The notes beneath the pieces were generated by a model. That model saw nothing but the letters and a program-made list of their open reading frames with translations. It was not told the origin of the DNA and did no database searches. A stretch of 28,745 bases of DNA from contig CAILUB010000068.1 of NCBI GenBank assembly GCA_903837305.1, positions 1 to 28,745 of the forward strand, given 5' to 3'. This stretch comes from an uncultured Cytophagaceae bacterium. GTDB taxonomy: Bacteria; Bacteroidota; Bacteroidia; Cytophagales; Spirosomataceae. Below, one piece after another: positions 16,601 through 24,274 of this stretch; position 1 is the stretch's first letter, and the number at the start of each line of letters is the position of its first letter. The position numbers were made by a program, and so were the translations under genes.

Positions 16601-16785
16601 TTGGTAAGAAACTTGGTTTAGACAATGCTCAAATTTATTTACAAGCACAAAATTTAGCAACGTTTACTAAGTATTCAGGACTTAACCCTGAAATCCAAAC
16701 TGGAGCTGATAATACAATTGGTTTTGATGGTGGTTATATGCCTGTATCAAGAACTTTTATTTTAGGTCTTAACCTTGGATTTTAA
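13606..16785 (+). CDS. SusC/RagA-family TonB-dependent receptor
   Basis: The outer-membrane barrel of a SusCD nutrient importer, 1059 residues. The signal peptide MKNKLLTQLLGVFAVLVLFL ends near SAQ (residue 28). A CarboxypepD_reg-like domain follows (about 31-108, GKVVAAKDGDGIPGASVIVKG), then the SusC signature LNEVVVTGYGSQ (from 109). The plug has RGFGTIGNNDPLYVIDGTP (near 181), DIETIQILKDASASSIYG and ANGVVIITTKKGK. The barrel runs from about 240 to the C-terminal ILGLNLGF. Codon use is strongly biased (CGT, GGT, TCT, AAC), suggesting high expression. The SusD partner starts 70 bp downstream. The ligand is unknown: glycans are usual, and the GH13 gene 5 kb away suggests but does not prove alpha-glucan. 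Confidence 0.95.
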   Translation: MKNKLLTQLLGVFAVLVLFLGSHAASAQGNKITGKVVAAKDGDGIPGASVIVKGSKSGVASDANGNFTISAESNSILTVSSVGFSSQDVKLGSQTSITVRLAEESSTLNEVVVTGYGSQSKRAITGAVTTVDAKDLQAVPATTFAQQLQGRASGVTIVNDATPGGNATVRIRGFGTIGNNDPLYVIDGTPTENQGNLNPNDIETIQILKDASASSIYGSRAANGVVIITTKKGKTGAPKITFSSYYGTQNVANDVQSLNAKELGQYLYLADKYAGKTPSHGQYTFGSNGEVSIPDYVFPSAGKAGSAGVDPKLYSLTPDNIYAITKAADTYWWGAMTQSAPIMNYQLSASGATENSKYALSLGMFSQDGVVKFIGYDRYTLRSNTEFSAINKRLRVGENFTVAIDNRKGGFGNNEEQNAVSGSYKHHPLLPIFDIAGNFAGSRGANLGNNSNPYATLAREADNRRYGMRAFGNVYAEFDIVAGITAKTSFGIDATTSNGKYLGRANPEYVEGSFNNGSTSNTSYDYQWVWQNTLSYTKTFNDVHKIDAYVGLESIKAFGEYFGAGRNGYAFEIPSIMGYLDLGDPTRVSNYGSVGNDYTLSSQFGKFNYAYGDKYLFQAIVRNDASSRFLSASRNALFPAFSLGWRLSEESFMKDQLTFVNDLKLRFGWGKTGNQKIGNYNAYTTYRSNIFNAGYPIDGSQTTPAIGYDANAFGNPNAKWETTTSTNFGLDAALLDNHLTVELDVWNRVTSDMLFTTPITFTAGDARAPAFNVGQMTNKGVDLGISYKNSVGDLRYAISGNLSTYTNNVDKLDASPNTRFFGYGSRVPAVTLTQAGLPLSSFYGYKVLGIFQSDEEAKAWAPYENYNKAGKFKYADINGDNKITDADRTIIGSPHPEFTYGLNLNLGYKAFELTVFANGSQGNDIFNYTRFFSDFNSFQGNRSKRALYEAWQPTNKGGTVPIMDANDQVSSRPSSYFLEDGSYLRIKNVQLTYNLPRSLGKKLGLDNAQIYLQAQNLATFTKYSGLNPEIQTGADNTIGFDGGYMPVSRTFILGLNLGF

Positions 16786-16855
16786 TTAGTAATTCACTGT
16801 TATACAGTTTATTATAAAGTTTGAACATTGTTAAATTTTTAATAAAAACAAAAAT

Positions 16856-18649
16856 ATGAAACGCAATAATATTTTAAAAATGTTCTTGTCAGCTGGTATC
16901 GTGTTAGGAATTGCTACAGCATGTAGCGATGAATTCTTAACTCTTCAGCCGCAAGCTCAGTATAGCCCAGCAGCCTTGCAAACGGCTAAGGGTGTTGAAG
17001 GAGTACTTATAGGTGCTTATTCTATGCTTGATGGTCAAGGTTTAGATGGCCAAGCTCCTTGGGAGAATGATATCCAAAGCTGGGTATTTGGTGGTTTAAC
17101 TTCAGATGATGCTTACAAAGGAACAGATGCTGGTGATCAACCGGAGCAATCTTTCCTTGAGACTTGGGATTTCCAAGCAACGAACGGACACATTAAGAAC
17201 AAATACAGAGGTTTGTTCAAAGGTGCTGCTCGTGCTAACGATGCGATCAATACATTGAAGAGTGTAAAGGATATTTCTCCTGATCGTGCTGCTCAAATCA
17301 AAGCTGAAGCTCAATTCTTAAGAGCATTGTTTCATTTCGAAGCTAAGAAAATGTTTAAAAACATTCCTTACATTGATGATGCAATTTTTAATTTGAATGA
17401 TCTTCAGTCAACTAAAGTTCCAGTTGATCCACAAGCGTGGACTAAAATTGAGAACGATTTAAAGGCTGCTGCTGCTGTATTACCTGATAAGCAGTCGCAA
17501 GTGGGTCGTCCTACTAAGTGGGCTGCTAAAGCTTTATTAGCTAAGGCATACATGTTCCAAGGTTGGAATATTGCTACTGGTGCTGCTAATGCTGCTAAGT
17601 TAGGCGAAGCAAAAACAGTATTAGAAGAAATCGTTAACAGTGGTAGATTCAAATTGGTAGATCTTTACAGAGATAACCATGATGCTAGCACTCGTAACAA
17701 CGCTGAATCAATTTTTGAAATTCAGTACGCTTCTTCTTCAGCTAATGCTGATGCTGCTAACGCTGGTGTGGGTCTTGCTCACCCTTATGCTTCACCTTGG
17801 GGATGTTGTGGTTTTTACCAGCCGTCTCAAAACTTGGTTAACGCACACAAGACTGAAAATGGTTTACCAATGTTAGATACATTCAATAACAGCGATGTTA
17901 AGAATGATCAAGGTGTAAAAATTGATGCTGATTACACTCCTTACGAAGGTGAATTAGATCCACGTTTAGATCATAATGTTGGTCGTAGAGGTATCCTATT
18001 TATTGATTACAAAATCCACAACTTGGATTTCATCCGTGATCAAACTTATGCGGGACCATACTCACCTAAGAAACACATTCCATCTAAAGCATTTACTGGA
18101 ATCAATGGTTGGGGTAACTTAACATCTAACAACTATAGAATCTTGCGTTATAGCATGATCTTATTATGGTTAGCTGAGGTTGAGGTTGAAATCGGTAGTT
18201 TAGAGAAAGCACGTGCATTGGTTAATCAAATCAGAACTCGTGCGGCTAATCCAGCTGGTTTTGTTCAAAAAGCTACTCAAGGTGCAACTCGTGATGCATA
18301 CAAGTTAGAGTTCACAGCAAGTGGTGCTCCAGTTCCAGCTGCAAATTATGTAATCAAAAATTACACAGCTCCATGGTCTGATCAAGCGGTTGCTCGTAAA
18401 GCAGTTCGTTTTGAGACACGTCTTGAATTTGCTATGGAAGGTCACCGTTTCTTTGACTTACAAAGATGGGGAATTGCAGCAGAGGTGTTGAATGCTTACA
18501 ATGCTGTTGAGGCAACTAAGCGTGTATACAAGAAAGGTGCTACTTTCGTAAAAGGTAAGCACGAGTTCTTCCCTCTTCCTCAAGAGGCAATTGACCAATC
18601 TGAGAAAGATGGAAAACCAACATTAGTACAAGATCCTTCTTACAAATAG
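16856..18649 (+). CDS. SusD/RagB-family surface lipoprotein
   Basis: The lid and ligand-binding lipoprotein that works with the SusC barrel at the cell surface, 597 residues. The lipoprotein signal is IATAC with lipidated Cys23, followed by SDEFLTLQPQAQYSPAAL, the usual N-terminal SusD motif. TPR-like helices run through residues 60-250 (AEAQFLRALFHFEAKKMF, KWAAKALLAKAYMFQGW). The C-terminal SusD_RagB domain includes YRILRYSMILLWLAEVEVE and RFETRLEFAMEGHRFFDLQRWG, ending HEFFPLPQEAIDQ...PTLVQDPSYK, all hallmarks. GWGNLTSNNYRILRYS is standard. The 70-bp gap after susC holds only a weak ACTGT-TAT-ACAGT hairpin, so the two are co-transcribed. It is followed by a strong terminator. Confidence 0.95.
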   Translation: MKRNNILKMFLSAGIVLGIATACSDEFLTLQPQAQYSPAALQTAKGVEGVLIGAYSMLDGQGLDGQAPWENDIQSWVFGGLTSDDAYKGTDAGDQPEQSFLETWDFQATNGHIKNKYRGLFKGAARANDAINTLKSVKDISPDRAAQIKAEAQFLRALFHFEAKKMFKNIPYIDDAIFNLNDLQSTKVPVDPQAWTKIENDLKAAAAVLPDKQSQVGRPTKWAAKALLAKAYMFQGWNIATGAANAAKLGEAKTVLEEIVNSGRFKLVDLYRDNHDASTRNNAESIFEIQYASSSANADAANAGVGLAHPYASPWGCCGFYQPSQNLVNAHKTENGLPMLDTFNNSDVKNDQGVKIDADYTPYEGELDPRLDHNVGRRGILFIDYKIHNLDFIRDQTYAGPYSPKKHIPSKAFTGINGWGNLTSNNYRILRYSMILLWLAEVEVEIGSLEKARALVNQIRTRAANPAGFVQKATQGATRDAYKLEFTASGAPVPAANYVIKNYTAPWSDQAVARKAVRFETRLEFAMEGHRFFDLQRWGIAAEVLNAYNAVEATKRVYKKGATFVKGKHEFFPLPQEAIDQSEKDGKPTLVQDPSYK

Positions 18650-18674
18650 TATTTAAGGAAATTTGCTAAATTTT

Positions 18675-18716
18675 AAAGAACAGAGATGGCGTTTGCTGTC
18701 TCTGTTCTTTTTTTTT
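18675..18716 (+). terminator. Intrinsic terminator of the susCD unit
   Basis: A 16-bp stem, AAAGAACAGAGATGGC (18675-18690) with GCTGTCTCTGTTCTTT (18695-18710), contains two G-T wobbles, has loop GTTT, and ends in a run of nine T (18708-18716). It lies 26 nt after the susD stop and separates susCD from the FG-GAP gene. Confidence 0.93.
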
Positions 18717-18746
18717 GCTATTTTTAGTAAATAATTCAGTCCATTT

Positions 18747-21700
18747 ATGAAATTCAATTCCTCCTACATTAGTCTTTATTTTATTTTGTTTTGTGGTTTT
18801 TTACAAAGCTGTCAAAGTCAAGAAGATAGTTTATTTACTGAGCTCTCAGTTGATGAAACAGGTATTCAGTTTTCGAATAGAATTACTGAAAATGATACGA
18901 TGAACATTCTCACATTTGAATATGTCTATAATGGGGGTGGTGTGGCATTAGGGGACTTTAATAATGATCAAAAAGTAGATATTTACTTTACTGGTAATCA
19001 GGTCGCTAATCGCTTGTACCTGAATGAAGGTGTCGATAAAAATAATCAACTGAAGTTTAAGGATGTTACTAAACAGGCTAATGTGGCTGGTGAAGGTAAA
19101 TGGAATTCTGGGGTTGCTTTGGTAGATATTAATAATGATCATTTGCTTGATATTTATGTCTGTGCTACCGTTAAGAAAGTAGGAAAGGAAAGGGCTAATA
19201 TTCTTTATGTTAACCAAGGATTGGATAAACAAGGTGTTCCTAGTTTTAAGAATATGGCGGAAGAATATGGTATAGCTGATACGACTCATACCACCAATGC
19301 GAATTTTTTTGATTACGATAATGATGGCGATTTAGATCTTTATGTGGTGGTCGATGAGATGGCCGATATTCATTATCCTAATATGTATCATCCTAAGGTG
19401 AAAGATGGCTCTTCTAGATTAACCGACAGATTATATCGAAATGATTATGACCCTAAAACGCGACATGCGCATTTTACAGATGTCTCTAAAGAAGAAGGTA
19501 TATTGATTGAAGGTTTTGGCCTAGGAATCAATATTACAGATATAAATCAAGATGGTTGGAAAGATATCTATGTGACGAATGATTACCTCAGCAATGATTT
19601 AATGTACATTAATCAACACAAAAACGGTAAGCATACGGGTTTTATCGACCAAGCAGATCTCTATTTTAAGCATACCTCTCATTCTGCAATGGGAAATGAT
19701 GTCAATGACATCAATAATGATGGTTTAGTGGATATTATGGCGGTTGATATGATGGCTGCGGATAACTACCGTAAAAAAATGCTAACAATGGCCAATAATT
19801 ATCAAACGTATCAAAATAACGACAAGTTTGGTTATGTTTATCAGTTTCCCAGAAATACGCTGCAGTTAAATCGAGGAAAAGACCCGAAAACAGGTATTCC
19901 AGCGTTTAGTGAAATCGGTCTGTTTGCGGGTGTTGCTGAAACAGATTGGAGTTGGACGCCTATGGTAACTGATTTCGATAACGATGGACTTCGGGATATG
20001 ATTATAACGAATGGTTTTCCCAAAGATATTACAGAACAAGATTTCATGGTTTATCGTGCTGAAAGGGGCAATTTTGCCGAGCCAAAATACCTTTTAGAGG
20101 TGATTTCTTCTGTAAAAATTCCGAATTATGCCTTTAGAAATACGGGTAACGTAGGTTTTGAAGATGTTTCTCAAAAATGGGGAATTAAAAATCCTAGTTT
20201 TTCCAATGGAGCTGCTTATGCTGATTTAGACAATGATGGAGATTTAGATTATGTGGTTAATAATATCAATGATTCAGCCTCTGTTTACCGGAATAATGCC
20301 ATGCAACTTGCACCGGATAAAAGCCATTTTCTGCGTGTTCAACTGAAGGGTTCCGATCAAAATATTCAGGGAATTGGGGCAAGCATACAAATTAAATACA
20401 ATAAAAATCAGCTTCAATTTTATGAATTTACACCCTACAGGGGCTATTTGTCTACTATTGAATCTATTGCGCATTTTGGTTTAGGTGAGACAAAAGAGAT
20501 AGATGAATTAAAAATTAGTTGGCCAAATGGCAAGCAACAAATTTTGAGGCATCTAAAAGCTAATCAGGTAATTACCTTGGAAGAAAAAAATGCACAATCT
20601 TATGCGCCGATTTCTGGTAACTCCACTACTTTATTCACAGAAGTTAGCGATCAACTGAACCTACTGTATAAGCACATTGAAGACGATGCGATTGATTACA
20701 ATAATCAAAAATTGTTACCTCATAAATTCTCTCAACAAGGCCCTTGTCTTGCCGTAGGAGATGTTAATGGGGATTTAATCGAAGATGTGTTCATTGGCGG
20801 CTCTAGTAAGCATAAAGGTAATTTTTTGATTCAAGACAAGAATGGAAACTTCAAGTCTATGGATCTACTTTCTGGTAAGGATGGCTTTGCTAAAAGTCAA
20901 GAAGACATGGGTGCATTGCTTTTTGATGTGGATAATGATCGCGATTTAGATTTATACTTAGTAAGTGGTAGTAATGAATTACCCCTGTTGGATCCAGGTT
21001 ACCAGGATCGAATATTCATCAATGATGGCAAAGGGCATTTTACAGAAAATAATTCCATTTTGCCCGCATTTGCTAAAAGTGGTTCCTGTGTGAAAGCAGT
21101 TGATTTTGACCACGATGGTGACCTTGATTTGTTTGTGGGTAATAGAGTCGAACCTGGTTTTTACCCGAGACCTGTGAGTAGCTATCTATTGAGAAACGAA
21201 TTTCCAAAATTGAAATTTACGGATGTGACTAATCAGATCGCACCTGAATTAAATAAAATCGGGTTGATCTCTGATGCTTTATGGTCAGATACGGATAATG
21301 ATGGATGGCAAGATTTGATTTTGGCTGGGGAATGGATGCCTATTAAAATCTTTAAAAATGAGAAAGGTAAATTCAAATCGATTCAATCGACTGGAATTGA
21401 ACACAAATCGGGATGGTGGAATAGTTTAGCTGCTGGCGATTTTGACAATGATGGCGATATGGATTATGTGGCTGGGAATTTAGGCCAAAACACGTTGCAT
21501 CGGGCAAGTGATGACACACCAACCAAAATATACGCGGCAGATTTCAATGGAGATGGTACTTTTGATGCCATTCCAACGGTATATTTTAAAGACCAAAAAG
21601 GAAAGAAAAAAGAATTTCCCTTCAATACGAGAGACGATTTGGCTAAACAATTTATACAGATTAGAAAAAGATTTGATAACTATGCTAAATTTTCCGTCGC

Positions 21701-22337
21701 AGGTATAAATGATGTGTTAACCAAGGAGGAATTGGGTAAAGCCTTGGTTTTAGAAGCTAATTGGATGAACTCTAGTTATATAGAAAATCTAGGTAAAGGG
21801 AAATTCAGAATTTTCGCCTTACCTCGATTAGCCCAAGTTTCACCTGTTTTAGCGATCCAAGTTCAAGATTTTGATGAAGATGGCAATTTGGACATGGTAT
21901 TAAGTGGAAATGATTACGGCAATGAAATAAGCACAGGTCGATTAGATGCATCTAAAGGTCTGTTTTTGAAGGGTAATGGTCAAGGGGAATTTAGAGAGAT
22001 TCAGTTAGGGCAAAGTGGTTTGAATTTTGACGGTGATAGTAAAGCATTGGTCAAAATCAAGTCGAGTAAAGGAAATTTGCTTTTAATGAATTCACAAAAT
22101 CTCGGGCCTTTAAAAACTTACGCTTTGAATAAACGAGCTAAAGATTTTTTAGTAGATAAAGAGGAGTTTTCGGCCATACTAACATTAAAGAATGGCAAGA
22201 AAAGAAGAGAGGAATTTCCTTTAGGTAACACACACATGTCGCAAAATAGCCAAAGAATGTGGCTGAATGGCAGTATTCTGCAAGCGGAAATGTTTAATCA
22301 AAAGCTAAAACGGACGAGAAGCGTATCTAATTTGTAG
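18747..22337 (+). CDS. Large FG-GAP/VCBS lipoprotein with central ASPIC/UnbV domain
   Basis: A 1196-residue surface or periplasmic lipoprotein (lipobox FLQSC, Cys22) of the CRTAC1-like family often found near SusCD genes in Cytophagales. I count 14 calcium-loop motifs of the DxDxDG kind. Seven come before the ASPIC/UnbV domain (D70, D127, D189, D265, D321, D409, D493) and seven after it (D672, D727, D786, D848, D898, D932, D1041). The ASPIC domain spans about 540-610 (QGIGASIQIKYNKNQL...STIESIAHFGLGETKEIDELKISWPNGKQQ). This suggests two seven-bladed beta-propellers around a linker domain (inference). Codon use is more AT-rich and less biased than in susC. The role is unknown; binding of glycan or protein, or help to the SusCD complex, are possible. 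No terminator follows it. Confidence 0.9.
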   Translation: MKFNSSYISLYFILFCGFLQSCQSQEDSLFTELSVDETGIQFSNRITENDTMNILTFEYVYNGGGVALGDFNNDQKVDIYFTGNQVANRLYLNEGVDKNNQLKFKDVTKQANVAGEGKWNSGVALVDINNDHLLDIYVCATVKKVGKERANILYVNQGLDKQGVPSFKNMAEEYGIADTTHTTNANFFDYDNDGDLDLYVVVDEMADIHYPNMYHPKVKDGSSRLTDRLYRNDYDPKTRHAHFTDVSKEEGILIEGFGLGINITDINQDGWKDIYVTNDYLSNDLMYINQHKNGKHTGFIDQADLYFKHTSHSAMGNDVNDINNDGLVDIMAVDMMAADNYRKKMLTMANNYQTYQNNDKFGYVYQFPRNTLQLNRGKDPKTGIPAFSEIGLFAGVAETDWSWTPMVTDFDNDGLRDMIITNGFPKDITEQDFMVYRAERGNFAEPKYLLEVISSVKIPNYAFRNTGNVGFEDVSQKWGIKNPSFSNGAAYADLDNDGDLDYVVNNINDSASVYRNNAMQLAPDKSHFLRVQLKGSDQNIQGIGASIQIKYNKNQLQFYEFTPYRGYLSTIESIAHFGLGETKEIDELKISWPNGKQQILRHLKANQVITLEEKNAQSYAPISGNSTTLFTEVSDQLNLLYKHIEDDAIDYNNQKLLPHKFSQQGPCLAVGDVNGDLIEDVFIGGSSKHKGNFLIQDKNGNFKSMDLLSGKDGFAKSQEDMGALLFDVDNDRDLDLYLVSGSNELPLLDPGYQDRIFINDGKGHFTENNSILPAFAKSGSCVKAVDFDHDGDLDLFVGNRVEPGFYPRPVSSYLLRNEFPKLKFTDVTNQIAPELNKIGLISDALWSDTDNDGWQDLILAGEWMPIKIFKNEKGKFKSIQSTGIEHKSGWWNSLAAGDFDNDGDMDYVAGNLGQNTLHRASDDTPTKIYAADFNGDGTFDAIPTVYFKDQKGKKKEFPFNTRDDLAKQFIQIRKRFDNYAKFSVAGINDVLTKEELGKALVLEANWMNSSYIENLGKGKFRIFALPRLAQVSPVLAIQVQDFDEDGNLDMVLSGNDYGNEISTGRLDASKGLFLKGNGQGEFREIQLGQSGLNFDGDSKALVKIKSSKGNLLLMNSQNLGPLKTYALNKRAKDFLVDKEEFSAILTLKNGKKRREEFPLGNTHMSQNSQRMWLNGSILQAEMFNQKLKRTRSVSNL

Positions 22338-22486
22338 TTAACAATTCTGAGTTCGGTGAAATATTCACAATGGCATTTCGAAAGGTTGTTGTCCCATCTT
22401 CTTTGACAAACAAAGCATAGCGTCCCTTGTTTGAAACTATTTAGCCTTTAGGAATACAGTAGACTTGAGTATTTTTGGGTAAAATA
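22327..22486 (-). pseudogene. Possible minus-strand gene remnant
   Basis: Read on the minus strand, the gap between the FG-GAP gene and the next gene gives coding-like text. The frame from 22440 to 22327 is open for 37 residues and a stop, including GRYALFVKEDGTTTF and NAIVNISPNSELL. Upstream in the same frame, past a TAA at 22443-22441, it reads ILPKNTQVYCIPKG. There is no ATG, so at best this is the broken 3' end of a lost gene. I do not recognise the family. Chance composition cannot be ruled out. Confidence 0.3.
22447..22477 (+). promoter_or_regulatory. Promoter of the secreted hypothetical protein
   Basis: TATTTTTG at 22470-22477 fits the -7 consensus TAnnTTTG exactly. TTTA at 22447-22450 (3 of 4 to TTTG) lies 19 bp upstream. 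Transcription would begin about 12 nt before the ATG at 22495, so the gene has its own promoter and a very short leader. Confidence 0.6.
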
Positions 22487-22494
22487 ATATTGTT

Positions 22495-23325
22495 ATGAAA
22501 AATAAATTAGCTGCTGCATTCGCTATACTTCTTCTTATCCATTTGAATGGGTTTGCACAAAATTCATCTACTGATTTTTTGAATAATTACTTTTTCAAAC
22601 AGGTTCCATTGATTAATAACACATTCAAATTTGAATTAGCGAAAGTTGTAATCGGTAATACTACATTTACCACTTATGATAATTATGAGGAAAGTAATAG
22701 GCGTAGTGGGGTAGCTAGTTTGCCTGAAATTTTAGACGTTGAAGATTTTACATTTTATGGGGTGAAGTCTAATTTTAAAATTCAAGATACTACTCGATTT
22801 AATCAGTTAGTAACCGCTAATACAAAGGAATGGTTTAATGCCAAAATGCCTAAAGTAGAGGTTTTGAAAAATAAGTTGTTGACCATTTCTTACCCCGACT
22901 CTACAGAAGAGTCTTTTTTATTAAATGTAAAACAACCTTCCATAGAGGATGACAATAATAATAAAAGAAAAGTATTACAAATGGAATTAGCCAATGAAGA
23001 GGTGAAGGCTGATGGTACTAATAATACGGCTAGGGATATTGTTTGGCGTTTTTTTGTTATTTATAATGACTGTTATTTGGCTTTAAGTAAGAAGCAATTA
23101 GAAAGACTAAAGGTTAGTATACTTTCTTCATCGGAAGGAGTTTTACTTTTAACAAATGATGGAGAAGAGGAATTAGTATCTCAGCAGAATTTTACTTACC
23201 ATGAGGAAAGTAAAACATCTGGCAATGGATTGTATATTGGCAGAGATAAAGATTCATTTATGGACTCAGGTTATTATATTGATCCTGATAATTTGATCTT
23301 TTTATTCAAGCTTAAGCTAAACTAA
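22495..23325 (+). CDS. Secreted protein of unknown function
   Basis: I do not recognise this 276-residue protein. A Sec signal peptide (MKNKLAAAFAILLLIHLNGFAQ) precedes a mature part of about 254 residues with no lipobox, no other membrane segment and no known motif. The composition is rich in Asn, Lys, Glu and Leu. There is a central acidic/basic stretch, SIEDDNNNKRK (about 150-160), and only one Cys after the signal (in IYNDCYLALSKKQLERL, about 192). Alternating hydrophobic stretches (VVIGNTTFTTY, NKLLTISYPDS, GVLLLTNDGEEELVS) suggest a beta-rich fold (inference). It has its own promoter and ends before a bidirectional terminator, so it is a single-gene unit. There is no C-terminal type IX sorting domain. 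Confidence 0.8.
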   Translation: MKNKLAAAFAILLLIHLNGFAQNSSTDFLNNYFFKQVPLINNTFKFELAKVVIGNTTFTTYDNYEESNRRSGVASLPEILDVEDFTFYGVKSNFKIQDTTRFNQLVTANTKEWFNAKMPKVEVLKNKLLTISYPDSTEESFLLNVKQPSIEDDNNNKRKVLQMELANEEVKADGTNNTARDIVWRFFVIYNDCYLALSKKQLERLKVSILSSSEGVLLLTNDGEEELVSQQNFTYHEESKTSGNGLYIGRDKDSFMDSGYYIDPDNLIFLFKLKLN

Positions 23326-23332
23326 TTATCAA

Positions 23333-23366
23333 AAAAAAGGCTTCCCAACATAAGGAAGCCTTTTTT
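23333..23366. terminator. Bidirectional intrinsic terminator
   Basis: A perfect GGCTTCC (23339-23345) and GGAAGCC (23354-23360) stem, with an 8-nt loop, is flanked by A residues (23331-23338) and six T (23361-23366). It ends the secreted-protein gene on plus and the tRNA-Arg transcript on minus. Confidence 0.92.
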
Positions 23367-23376
23367 ATTAATGGAG

Positions 23377-23448
23377 TAGCCCCGGAAGGAATCGAACCTT
23401 CATCTTAGGTACCGGAAACCTACATTCTATCCATTGAACTACGGAGCC
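23377..23448 (-). tRNA. tRNA-Arg(CCG)
   Basis: The 72-nt cloverleaf on the minus strand begins GGCTCCG at 23448. D arm GTTC/GAAT has loop AATGGATA (the GG pair is present), U8 and A9 are in place, anticodon stem TAGGT/ACCTA has loop TTCCGGT, so the anticodon is CCG, reading CGG (Arg). The variable loop is AGAT, and T arm GAAGG/CCTTC has loop TTCGATT. The acceptor stem pairs GGCTCCG with CGGGGCT, with a G1-U72 and a U4-G69 wobble and discriminator A73. CCA is not encoded. It lies 12 nt after the pseudouridine synthase gene and is probably transcribed with it. Confidence 0.93.
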
Positions 23449-23460
23449 AGGGCTGTAAAA

Positions 23461-24177
23461 TTACGAATACTTCTCTAAAGTCTTGACCAGGACATTGAAA
23501 TCTTTTGGGTAGGGTGCTTCGACCGTGATGGGGTCGCCATTCAGTAAGTTAAAGGACAAACTGTGTGCATGCAACGCAACACGGCGCATGACTGGTAGTT
23601 CTTCTGTGTCTTTTTTCAAATGGAAATTGCGTTTCAAATCAGAAAGGTAGATCTCGGGTCCGCCGTACATCGCATCAGAAACAATAGGTGCTTTAAGGCA
23701 GGTGAGGTGGATGCGGATTTGGTGCATGCGACCGGTGATGGGCATGCATTCTACCAAGGTATATCCTCGGAATACTTTCAAGGTGCGGAACCAGGTTTCG
23801 GCGTGTTTTCCTTTGGCCCGATCGATCACCACTTTTCCGTCTTTTAAAGGCAATATGGGTAAGTTCACCAAAAAGCCATCCCAGTCCTGCATGCCCTCCA
23901 CGACCGCATGGTAGCGTTTCGCCGTTTCGCGGTGCTCGAATTGCATCGAGATGTGGCGGTAGGCCTCCGGATTTTTCGCGATCACTAATGCCCCGGATGT
24001 TTCTTTGTCCAAACGGTGTCCCACCTGCGCATCCGACGAATATTCCTTCGCTAAACGCAAGATGGCCGGCGCTAGATCATCCTTCCGCTCATCCAGCGTC
24101 GAAATGCCAGAGGGCTTGTTAATCACAATAAAATCAGCATCTTCGAAAAGGATGGAATCGGTAAATTTGTATTTCAT
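23461..24177 (-). CDS. RluA-family RNA pseudouridine synthase
   Basis: Converts uridine to pseudouridine in rRNA and/or tRNA; cytoplasmic. It has 238 residues, made of the catalytic domain only. The start DSILFEDADFIVINKPSGIST is the family's opening motif, GHRLDKETSGALVIAK holds the catalytic Asp57, and ITGRMHQIRIHL (about 145) is the conserved RNA-binding and active-site motif. There is no N-terminal S4 domain, so it is nearer RluC-like short forms without S4, or TruC/RluE-type enzymes, and the target site cannot be named. ATG 24177 lies just below a hairpin/TAGTC repeat, leaving little room for a normal promoter. tRNA-Arg(CCG) follows after 12 nt on the same strand. Confidence 0.93.
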   Translation of the reverse strand: MKYKFTDSILFEDADFIVINKPSGISTLDERKDDLAPAILRLAKEYSSDAQVGHRLDKETSGALVIAKNPEAYRHISMQFEHRETAKRYHAVVEGMQDWDGFLVNLPILPLKDGKVVIDRAKGKHAETWFRTLKVFRGYTLVECMPITGRMHQIRIHLTCLKAPIVSDAMYGGPEIYLSDLKRNFHLKKDTEELPVMRRVALHAHSLSFNLLNGDPITVEAPYPKDFNVLVKTLEKYS

Positions 24178-24184
24178 ATGTTTC

Positions 24185-24252
24185 GCCGTTTCACGGCTTA
24201 GTCGTCAGTTGTTAGTGGGCAGTCAATAGTCGCTAGTCACTAGTCGATAGTC
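24185..24252. repeat. Hairpin plus TTAGTC, then 7-bp TAGTC heptads
   Basis: A triloop hairpin GCCGT-TTC-ACGGC (24185-24197) is followed by TTAGTC (24198-24203), the same design as the array at 12320. Seven heptads follow: GTCAGTT, GTTAGTG, GGCAGTC, AATAGTC, GCTAGTC, ACTAGTC, GATAGTC (24204-24252), consensus NNTAGTC, decaying toward the hairpin. It sits directly upstream of the pseudouridine synthase start. No coding frame explains the 7-bp period. Confidence 0.85.
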
Positions 24253-24274
24253 CGGAGGAAATGAGTCCGCAGGG

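Noticed and set aside
6385..18649. A single starch-utilisation locus (SusA to SusCD)
   Set aside because: An amidase, an oxidoreductase, an L,D-transpeptidase, a convergent nnrD and several terminators lie between GH13 and susCD. There is no SusE/F-like gene or SusR regulator, so a joint role is only a guess.
23620..24229. Plus-strand frames over the pseudouridine synthase
   Set aside because: They have no motifs and lie antisense to a gene with the full set of family motifs.
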